A stretch of DNA of 34,796 bases, taken from assembly GCA_048498575.1 (NCBI GenBank), contig JBEHXS010000006.1, positions 1-34,796 on the forward strand, read 5' to 3'. Shown here one piece after another: positions 14,070-22,173 of the stretch. Numbering within the stretch: position 1 is the stretch's first letter; the number at the start of each line of letters is the position of its first letter. Below the pieces are notes generated by a model, which worked only from the letters and a program-made list of their open reading frames with translations, searched no databases and was not told the origin of the DNA. The stretch is from DASZQY01 sp048498575. GTDB lineage: Bacteria > Pseudomonadota > Alphaproteobacteria > Rhizobiales > Kaistiaceae. A program made the translations under genes and the position numbers.

Positions 14070-15146
14070 ATGAAAAAGGCTTCCTCCAACGCCCGCGGCG
14101 CACCGGCGCCGATGCATCCGGCGGCAGATGGACCCATCGCCATCACGTCGCAGGGCTCACGCTCGTTCGGCGGCAGGGTGGTCCGGAACGAGGCGCTTGA
14201 ATCGGTCCACGTCGACCATGGCTACGTCGAATGGCAGATACCGGCTAATCCGCGCGGGCTGCCGATTCTTATGTGGCACAGCTCCAGCACGCGCACCTGG
14301 GAAGCGACCTTCTCCGGGGAGGAAGGCTTCAAGACGGTATTCCTGCGGCGCGGGTTTCCCGTCTATGTCATCGACCCGCCGCAGGTGGGCCGCGCCGGCT
14401 GGTCGGGAACGCCGTACAGCTACGAACTCGAATACGGCTATGACCAGCGCATTTTCAACGGGTTCCGCATAGGCATCTGGACGCCGCCGAAGCCGCCGGA
14501 ATTTCATCCCGGCGTCCAATTTCCGGTCTCCAGTCCCGAAGCCCTCGATCAGTTGTTTCGGTCGGCTTATCCCGAATTCAACATCCCGGAGAACGTGCAG
14601 ATCCAGTCGGACGGCGTCGCCAAGCTGCTCGACGAGATCGGCGGCATGACGCTCATCACCCATTCAGGCAGTGGTCTGCGCGGATGGTGGACGGCGATGA
14701 AGACCGACAACGTGCGCGGCATAGTCTCCTACGAACCGGCGTCGTTCGTGCTGCCCGAGGGCGAGGTGCCGCCGCCAATACTGCGTGCCGATGGCCGCCA
14801 CATCGCGGCTTACAACGACTTGCTTGGATCCGCGGTGCCGGTGGCGGAATTCAAGAAGCTGACGCGCTTCCCGATCCAGATCGTGTGCGGCGACAACATT
14901 CCGACGGAGATGGACCCAAAGAACGTTGGGCCCCGCCTTACTCTCGACAATCGTCGCGTCCGCGTCCGCCTGGCGAATATCTTCGCCGAGGCCGTGAATC
15001 GACACGGCGGGGACGCAGAGGTGCTCATGCTCCCGCAGCGCGGCCTCAACGGCAACACACATTTCCCGATGTGCGACCTCAACCACCTCGCGGTCGCCGA
15101 CCTTCTATCCGAGTTCCTGAAGACCAAGGGACTGGACAAGCGCTGA
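14070..15146 (+). CDS. Alpha/beta hydrolase, esterase-713-like
   Basis: 358 residues, starting 8 bp after the enolase-family stop with AGGACAGGCG before the ATG. The nucleophile elbow is ITHSGSG (Ser199) rather than GxSxG. It resembles the SHSQSG motif of Alcaligenes esterase 713, whose catalytic acid is a Glu after strand 6. Here Glu222 (SYEPAS) fits that acid and His331 (NGNTHFPM) fits the base. The oxyanion region may be MWHSSSTRTWE. No signal peptide is seen, so it should be cytoplasmic. It may hydrolyse an ester or lactone within the pathway; a lactone such as 2-pyrone-4,6-dicarboxylate is tempting but nothing in the sequence proves it. It is in line with the following RraA-like gene (7 bp gap). 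Confidence 0.8.
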   Translation: MKKASSNARGAPAPMHPAADGPIAITSQGSRSFGGRVVRNEALESVHVDHGYVEWQIPANPRGLPILMWHSSSTRTWEATFSGEEGFKTVFLRRGFPVYVIDPPQVGRAGWSGTPYSYELEYGYDQRIFNGFRIGIWTPPKPPEFHPGVQFPVSSPEALDQLFRSAYPEFNIPENVQIQSDGVAKLLDEIGGMTLITHSGSGLRGWWTAMKTDNVRGIVSYEPASFVLPEGEVPPPILRADGRHIAAYNDLLGSAVPVAEFKKLTRFPIQIVCGDNIPTEMDPKNVGPRLTLDNRRVRVRLANIFAEAVNRHGGDAEVLMLPQRGLNGNTHFPMCDLNHLAVADLLSEFLKTKGLDKR

Positions 15147-15153
15147 GGCGCCC

Positions 15154-15855
15154 ATGACGCTCACGGAAGACGACCTTGCGGCGCTGCGTGAGTTCGACAC
15201 GCCGACGATCTGCAACACCCTCGAGAAGCTGGCGCCCGCACGACGGGGCACCGGGTTCAATCGGCGGCCACTGGTGTCGCCGCGGGGTGCCGCAAAGCCG
15301 GTCGTCGGCTTTGCCCGAACGGCGATGATCCGTTGCCGCGAGCCAAGAGCGGGGACAGCGGCGGAGAATCGCGTTTTTCGGCTGAGTTACTACGAATACA
15401 TCGAGCAGGGTCCGCGTCCGAGCATTGCGGTCCTTCAGGACGTCGAGGGACCGGACCGCGGGCTCGGCGCCTTCTGGGGCGAGGTGCAGAGCAACATCCA
15501 CAAAGGGCTCGGCTGCGCCGGCGTAATCACCGACGGTGCGGTGCGCGACGTCGACCAGATGGCGGATGGTTTCTTTGTGCTCGCCGGCAGTGTGATGCCG
15601 TCACACGTGTACGTCGACCTGGTGGCCGTCAATCTGCCCGTGGTCGTGGCGGGCATGAGCGTCTCGCCGGGTGATCTCATCCACGCCGACCGGCATGGCG
15701 CCGTGGTCATTCCCGCCGAAATTGCGCGTGAGATCCCACGGGCGGCCGCCACCATCGCCCGTGTCGAGGCCGTATTGATCGGAGCCAGCCGTCGGCCGGG
15801 TTTCTCGACGGCGGATCTTCGCCGCGCGTTCGCCGAGGCTGACGAGATCCATTAG
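15154..15855 (+). CDS. RraA-like / HMG-aldolase-fold protein, second in the cluster
   Basis: A 233-residue protein with the same fold as GalC but only distantly similar. FDTPTICNTLEKL is the typical first helix, GLGCAGVITDGAVRD (Arg131-Asp132) the active-site loop, and SPGDLIHADRHGAVVIP the conserved C-terminal strand pair. The Arg-Asp pair is kept, so aldolase, decarboxylase or tautomerase-like activity is possible. It differs from GalC in a longer middle region (PSIAVLQDVEGPDRGLGAFWGEVQSNIHKGLG). The GAG of TGAGG at the previous stop serves as the ribosome site. As the last gene of the plus-strand series it probably acts on a pathway product or side product. The substrate is unknown. Confidence 0.8.
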   Translation: MTLTEDDLAALREFDTPTICNTLEKLAPARRGTGFNRRPLVSPRGAAKPVVGFARTAMIRCREPRAGTAAENRVFRLSYYEYIEQGPRPSIAVLQDVEGPDRGLGAFWGEVQSNIHKGLGCAGVITDGAVRDVDQMADGFFVLAGSVMPSHVYVDLVAVNLPVVVAGMSVSPGDLIHADRHGAVVIPAEIAREIPRAAATIARVEAVLIGASRRPGFSTADLRRAFAEADEIH

Positions 15856-15889
15856 ACGGTCCACGAACGACGCGCGGACGGTGGACGCA

Positions 15890-16669
15890 TCAGGATTGCC
15901 CGCCGTCTGCCAAGAAACGGCCAAGCCAGCCCAGGCCGCGCTCCGTGCTCTCGCGTGGACGATATTCGGCGGCCAGCCACCCGCCATACCCTGCATCGAC
16001 CAGGGCCGGCAGCAGCCGCTCGTATGCAACTTCGCCGGTGTCTGGTTCGCCGCGGTCGGGCACCGCGGCAAACTGGATATGCCCGATCGATGCGGCGTGT
16101 GCCTGATAGCGCCGGAGCAGATCGCCGCCCTCGATCTGCATGTGGTAGCAGTCGAACATTACCTTGAGCCGCTCGATGCCGGCGCTGTCGAGAATGCCCA
16201 GCGCTGCCTCGAGCGTGCGGAGGAAGTAGCCGGGTGCGTCACGATGATTGAGCGGTTCGATCAGCAGACCGATGTCGCGCTCGCCAATCTGCGCGTTGGC
16301 GTAGGCCAAATTGTTGAGAAACGCTGCCCGCGCGGCTGGGCCCTCAGCTTTGCCCGCCATGACATGGATGTTACGCGCGCCAACTGACGCAGCGCACGAA
16401 ATCGCCTGATCGATGGCGCGGCGCGCCTCGGCCTCGCGCCCTGGCACCGCCGCCAGCCCCTGGTCGCCACGTCTCTGGTCACCTGACGGCGTGTTGAGGG
16501 AAAGCAGCGGCATCCCGGCTTCGTGAAGGATGGCGCGCAGCGCGAGTGGATCGATGTCGTGCGGCCAGTGGCATTCGACAGCGGTGAAGCCCGCTTTTGC
16601 CGCCGCCCGGACGGCATCGGACAGCGGCATCTCGCGAAACAGAAAACCGAGGTTTGCCGAGAATTTCAT
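15890..16669 (-). CDS. Hydroxypyruvate isomerase-family TIM-barrel protein
   Basis: ATG 16669 gives MKFSANLGFLFREMPLSDAVRAAAKAGF, the usual Hyi start, and 259 residues, the family length. The frame is open upstream to 16867 but that part crosses the tRNA gene, so it is excluded. The metal-site features of xylose-isomerase-like barrels are present: LLIEPLNHRD (Glu), VMFDCYHMQIEGGD (Asp and His), HIQFAAVPDRGEPDTGEVAY and AAEYRP (Glu). Characterised members isomerise hydroxypyruvate and tartronate semialdehyde or act as related sugar-acid isomerases. It is convergent to the RraA-like gene (34 bp apart), and its promoter would lie in or near the tRNA region. It may serve the same catabolic island. 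Confidence 0.82.
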   Translation of the reverse strand: MKFSANLGFLFREMPLSDAVRAAAKAGFTAVECHWPHDIDPLALRAILHEAGMPLLSLNTPSGDQRRGDQGLAAVPGREAEARRAIDQAISCAASVGARNIHVMAGKAEGPAARAAFLNNLAYANAQIGERDIGLLIEPLNHRDAPGYFLRTLEAALGILDSAGIERLKVMFDCYHMQIEGGDLLRRYQAHAASIGHIQFAAVPDRGEPDTGEVAYERLLPALVDAGYGGWLAAEYRPRESTERGLGWLGRFLADGGQS

Positions 16670-16742
16670 GCGCGTGAGGCTCGACCGGTCCGTATTCCAC
16701 GCGCTTGCAAAAATTTGCCCGCGGGCCGTTGGTGATTGTAGT

Positions 16743-16818
<76 letters not shown>

Positions 16819-16840
16819 AAAACCCTGGGTGTCCGGCCAT

Positions 16841-16873
16841 CCATAAAGGCCGCCGGCGCGCGGCCATTTATGG
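16841..16873. repeat. 13-bp inverted repeat overlapping the tRNA promoter -10
   Basis: CCATAAAGGCCGC and GCGGCCATTTATGG are complementary except for one bulged A, around a CGGCGC centre. It lies between the tRNA-Ala promoter -10 box and the mature tRNA 5' end, so it would form a hairpin in the precursor leader or serve as a protein site. Confidence 0.55.
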
Positions 16874-16894
16874 TTTCACCTTCCTCGCTGTCAA
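16866..16894 (-). promoter_or_regulatory. Sigma-70-type promoter of tRNA-Ala
   Basis: On the minus strand TTGACA (16894-16889) is followed, after exactly 17 bases, by ATAAAT (16871-16866), the best promoter match in the window. The bases after the -10 are almost all G and C, as in stable-RNA promoters under stringent control. The predicted start is about 40 bases before the mature tRNA end. Confidence 0.75.
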
Positions 16895-16973
16895 GAAGAC
16901 GCGCCCGGGCGCTTGCGCTTTGGAGCCACGACCTACACATTCCGCCCGGAACAGCGGCGGAAGCGGGCCCCCC

Positions 16974-17264
16974 ATGATCGAGCTACTGAATTTCATCTAC
17001 TATCTGCTTCAGCTCTACGTTTACATCCTGATCGCCGGCGCGGTGCTGTCGTGGCTGATCGCCTTCAACGTGGTGAATACGCGCAATTCGTTCGTCAACA
17101 TGATCGGCACTCTGCTTTATCAGCTGACCGAACCAGTGCTTCGTCCCATCCGGCGCATCCTGCCGACCGTGAGCGGCCTCGACCTTTCGCCGATCGTCGT
17201 CATCCTGATCATCTTCTTCATCCAGTCGGTGATCCTGCCCAACCTCGCCCGCCTCGTCATCTGA
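16974..17264 (+). CDS. yggT: YggT family integral membrane protein
   Basis: 96 residues from ATG 16974 (MIELLNFIYYLLQLYVYILIAGAVLSWL). Two hydrophobic segments flank the conserved middle YQLTEPVLRPIRRILPTVSGLDLSPIVV, which is diagnostic for the family. One YggT unit, as in many alphaproteobacteria, rather than the two of E. coli. YggT proteins are inner-membrane proteins with proposed roles in osmotic or cation stress and in envelope assembly, but with no settled biochemical function. It is followed by yggU with one base between stop and start, the usual pairing. Confidence 0.9.
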   Translation: MIELLNFIYYLLQLYVYILIAGAVLSWLIAFNVVNTRNSFVNMIGTLLYQLTEPVLRPIRRILPTVSGLDLSPIVVILIIFFIQSVILPNLARLVI

Positions 17265-17265
17265 C

Positions 17266-17580
17266 GTGGCGGTCTTTCGGCCGACCGCTGACGGCATCGT
17301 GCTCGCCGTGCGGCTGACGGCGCGCGCCCATCGCGACGGGCTCGACGGCGTCGGCGTGCTGGCGGATGGGACGGAAGTTGCCTTCATGCGCGTGCGCGCC
17401 CTGCCTGATTCGGGCGAGGCCAACGCAGCACTGGTGGCGCTGGTCGCGAAGTTGCTCGGCCGGCCGAAGTCGGCGGTCGCTGTCATCCGCGGCGCAACGC
17501 AGCGGGTAAAGCAGGTTGCGATCAAGGGGGATGCGGAAGCGCTTGCGGCAATCGTCAGCGCGTGGCCGAAGGCGACCTAG
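17266..17580 (+). CDS. yggU: DUF167/YggU family protein
   Basis: 104 residues starting with GTG 17266, one base after the yggT stop. GIVLAVRLTARAHRDGLDGV, then VRALPDSGEANAALVALVAKLLGRPKSAVAVIRGATQRVKQVAIKGD, matches the DUF167 core (KxxVxAxPxxGxANxAL). It is a small cytoplasmic alpha/beta protein of unknown function, conserved beside yggT, so the two are surely cotranscribed. Confidence 0.88.
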   Translation: MAVFRPTADGIVLAVRLTARAHRDGLDGVGVLADGTEVAFMRVRALPDSGEANAALVALVAKLLGRPKSAVAVIRGATQRVKQVAIKGDAEALAAIVSAWPKAT

Positions 17581-17602
17581 GCTTATCTCACCGGCCGGCC
17601 GA

Positions 17603-18121
17603 TCAGGCGGCCTTGCTGGTCCAGGCGAAGGCTACCTTGGTAAGCGCGACCTCGCCGAAACGTTCATTGGCCTTGGCCACCTTGCGGCCGCCGGCGTTCT
17701 TGTAGAAGCGGCAGGCGTTCTCGTTATCGGCCAGCGCCCAGACGACGACCGTGTCGAAGCCGAAGCGCGCGAGCTCGCGGCGGGCGGCCAGGAACAGCCG
17801 CGTGCCGAGGCCGACGCCCTGGTATTCCGGCTTCATGTAGATCTCGTAGACCTCGCCCTTCTGCGAAAGGTTGCGGGCGCGATTCGGGCCAACCGTGGCG
17901 TAGCCACAAACGTTGCCACCGACCTCCAGCACCAGAATCGCGGTGCCCCGGCGGATGGCGCGATCCCACCAGCGCGGTCCGCGCCGCGAGATGATCCGGG
18001 TCAGCTCCTTGGCCGGGATCATGCCGTCGTACGCGATGCGCCAGGCGGCGTCGTGGACCGCTGTGATCGCTTCGGCGTCCTTCACTTCGGCGCGCCGGAC
18101 GCCGATGGTTTGCGTCGTCAT
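17603..18121 (-). CDS. GNAT family N-acetyltransferase
   Basis: 172 residues from ATG 18121. The start IGVRRAEVKDAEAITAVHDAAWRIAYDGMIP is the usual first strand and helix. The acetyl-CoA loop is EIYMKPEYQGVGLGTRLFLAARREL, with the Q-x-x-G-x-G/A pattern. ENACRFYKNAGGRKV is the last conserved segment. The WRIAYDGMIP pattern groups it with small-molecule or RimI-like acetyltransferases of unknown acceptor. It follows typA in the same direction, with a 10-bp inverted repeat in the 112 bp between. Confidence 0.85.
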   Translation of the reverse strand: MTTQTIGVRRAEVKDAEAITAVHDAAWRIAYDGMIPAKELTRIISRRGPRWWDRAIRRGTAILVLEVGGNVCGYATVGPNRARNLSQKGEVYEIYMKPEYQGVGLGTRLFLAARRELARFGFDTVVVWALADNENACRFYKNAGGRKVAKANERFGEVALTKVAFAWTSKAA

Positions 18122-18138
18122 GAATGGAAGCTTACCAC

Positions 18139-18176
18139 CCGCGCCGAGGCTGCAAAGGGGAACGTGCTCGGCGCGG
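18139..18176. repeat. 10-bp inverted repeat between typA and the GNAT gene
   Basis: CCGCGCCGAG (18139-18148) and CTCGGCGCGG (18167-18176) are exact complements around an 18-base loop, just 5' of the GNAT start on the minus strand. A short T-run lies only on the plus-strand side, where no gene ends. It may separate typA mRNA from the downstream gene or bind a regulator. Confidence 0.45.
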
Positions 18177-18233
18177 CCCGGATTTTTCTGCTAGTGTTGC
18201 AGCGATGCTTCGTCGGCCCGAAGCGCGGCGACC

Positions 18234-20063
<1,830 letters not shown>

Positions 20064-20184
20064 GATTCACCAATAAGCGCGACCGGATCACCAAAAAGGG
20101 CGCCGGCCATCCTGGAGCCTGCGCCCGAAAACTCGGAGATTCCGGCGCTTCCGACACGGAAGAAGGGCCCGGTTTTGCAGCGCA

Positions 20185-20212
20185 ATATAGGGAGCGGCGG
20201 CCCAAACGCAAT
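20185..20212 (-). promoter_or_regulatory. Possible typA promoter
   Basis: On the minus strand CTATAT (20190-20185), a common alphaproteobacterial -10, is preceded after 16 bases by ATTGCG (20212-20207). It lies about 120 bp before the typA ATG in the 270 bp gap to the divergent cyclase-like gene. The -35 match is poor. The remainder of 20064-20333 holds no convincing open frame. Confidence 0.35.
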
Positions 20213-20333
20213 CGAAGGCAGCGATGGGCTGGCCTGCGCGGCAATTGTCCTTGGCCTTAGGGGCATCTTGTCTTAGGGCAGGGGCGATGGACCGTCACCC
20301 CCTTCCGGCCGTTGCGGCCAACCGGTTTGCGGC

Positions 20334-22172
20334 ATGCGTTCCCAGCGCAAGCTGACGGTCCTCGCCTCGCTGGACGTTGCCGGCTACACGCGCCTGATGG
20401 AGCGGAACGAGCGCCACACGCTGATGGCGCTGGCGCGCCTGCGCGTCCGGGTGCTGCGCCGGACGCTGACCGAATACGGCGGCAACCTCTTCAAGACGAT
20501 GGGCGACGGCGCGCTGGTCGAGTTCCCCAACGTCGAGGACAGCGTGCGCTGGGGGATCGCTTTCCAAACAGCGATGGCGGACTGGAACAAAGACAAGCGT
20601 GCGGAGGAGGCGGTTCTGGTCCGCCTCGGCATCGGGCTCGCCGACGTCTTCGTTTCCGGCGACGACCGCTTCGGCGCGGCCGTCGGCTTCGTCGTGCGCC
20701 TGCAGCAGGCAGCGCCGCCCGGCGGCATCGCCATCACCCATTCCGTGCGCTGGCAACTGGTCAAGGACCTGGCGCAGGAATTCGACCGCACCGAATGGGT
20801 CGAGTTCAAGAACATGGAGGAGCAGTTCGAAATCTGGCTGTGGCGCGGTACCGGCGCGCTGCCGCGGGAAAACCACGGCATCATCGGCATCGCCCACCGG
20901 CCGCTGCGCACGCCGCCGACCGAAACGCGGCCGATAAGCGCGCCGGCTCCGGTTGCCGTCGCCTCGAGCGGCAGGAGTGGGCGGCCGTCGATCGCGGTGC
21001 TCGCCTTCGACAACATGTCCGGCGACCCGTCGGCCGACTCGATCGCCGACGGCGTCGTCGAGGAAATCACCGCGACCTTGTCGCGCGTGCGCGAGTTCAA
21101 GGTGGTGGCGCGCAACTCGGCCTATGCCTACAAGGGCCGCGCCGCCGATGTGCGCGAGATCGCGCGGGCGCTCGGCGTGCGCTACCTGCTGGAAGGCAGC
21201 CTCAGGAAATCGCAGGACAGGGTGCGGGTGACGGCGCAGCTCGTCGATGCGGAAAGCGGCGCCCACCTGTGGGCCGATTCCTACGACGGCATGGTCGACA
21301 ACCTGTTCGATTTCGAGGACGAAATCGCCCAGCAGGTCGCCGGCGCGGTAAATCCATCGATCCAGCAGGCCGAGATCGCGCTCGCCAAGCGCAAGCGACC
21401 GGAGAGTCTGGCCGCCTACGACCTGGTCATGCGCTCGATGCCGCACCTGTGGGCGCACCGGCGCGAGGACAACGCCGAGGCGATCCGGCTGCTCGACGAG
21501 GCGCGGCGGCTCGATCCCGGCTATGTGCGGGCGACGGCGGTGGCGGCCTGGGCGCGGGCCCAGCACGTCATCTACGCGTGGACGGACGACATCGAGAAGA
21601 CCCGCGAGGAAAGCCGTGCGCTGATCGAAGAGGCGGCAGAGAAGGTCGGCGACGATCCAACAGCGCTCGTTGCGCTCGCCACCGCCATGACGTTGCTCCT
21701 CGGCCAGCTCGAGCGGGCGAGCCACTTCGTCGAGCGCGCGCTGTTGCTCGATCCGAACAATGCCTGGGCGTGGTCACGGCGCGGCTTCATGGCGGCGTAT
21801 GGCGGCCACGGAGAGGAGGCCATTGCGGCGTTCGAACATTCGCTGCGCCTGTCGCCGCTCGACCCGTTCTCGTTCAACAGCCACAACGGCCTGGGCTTCG
21901 CTCACTTCGTGCGCGGCGAGTACGACGAGGCAATCGAGTGGACGCTCCGCGGCATGCGCGAAAAGAGCGGGATGACCTGGGCCTACCGCGATCTTGCCGT
22001 CTACTACGCGCTCGCCGGACGGATGGATGAGGCGCGGGATGCGGTCAGGCGCCTCACCGAAACCCGCCCCGGGCTGACGGTCGCCAAGGTCGGGGAAGTA
22101 TTGAGTTTCGTCGAGCCGTCGGTGCTGGCGCGCTACCTCGACGGGTTGAGGAAGGCGGGATTGCCGGCCTAG
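20334..22172 (+). CDS. Class III cyclase-like / TolB-like / TPR protein
   Basis: 612 residues. Residues 7-160 are a class III nucleotidyl cyclase domain: VLASLDVAGYTRLMERNE (metal Asp14), LFKTMGDGALVEF (Lys54, metal Asp58) and FGAAVGFVVRLQQAAPPGGIAI. In active enzymes the last segment reads G-D-x-V-N-x-A-A-R-L; here the purine-binding Asp is Ala115 and the transition-state Asn is Gly118, with only Arg122 kept. Residues about 217-320 form a TolB/FlgO-like domain (SIAVLAFDNMSGDPSADSIADGVVEEI, VRYLLEGSLRK, HLWADSYD). From about 370 to the end are TPR-like repeats (ALLLDPNNAWAWSRRGFMAAYGG). This triple architecture is common in rhizobia. The protein may be a cAMP-related scaffold or pseudo-cyclase. 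It ends one base before the convergent PAS-GGDEF-EAL gene. Confidence 0.88.
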   Translation: MRSQRKLTVLASLDVAGYTRLMERNERHTLMALARLRVRVLRRTLTEYGGNLFKTMGDGALVEFPNVEDSVRWGIAFQTAMADWNKDKRAEEAVLVRLGIGLADVFVSGDDRFGAAVGFVVRLQQAAPPGGIAITHSVRWQLVKDLAQEFDRTEWVEFKNMEEQFEIWLWRGTGALPRENHGIIGIAHRPLRTPPTETRPISAPAPVAVASSGRSGRPSIAVLAFDNMSGDPSADSIADGVVEEITATLSRVREFKVVARNSAYAYKGRAADVREIARALGVRYLLEGSLRKSQDRVRVTAQLVDAESGAHLWADSYDGMVDNLFDFEDEIAQQVAGAVNPSIQQAEIALAKRKRPESLAAYDLVMRSMPHLWAHRREDNAEAIRLLDEARRLDPGYVRATAVAAWARAQHVIYAWTDDIEKTREESRALIEEAAEKVGDDPTALVALATAMTLLLGQLERASHFVERALLLDPNNAWAWSRRGFMAAYGGHGEEAIAAFEHSLRLSPLDPFSFNSHNGLGFAHFVRGEYDEAIEWTLRGMREKSGMTWAYRDLAVYYALAGRMDEARDAVRRLTETRPGLTVAKVGEVLSFVEPSVLARYLDGLRKAGLPA

Positions 22173-22173
22173 C

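Noticed and set aside
20312..22030. A 572-residue frame on the same strand as the cyclase-like gene
   Set aside because: It is a frame-shifted reading of the same DNA, with low-complexity Arg/Ala/Gly sequence; the 20334-22172 frame has all the domain motifs.
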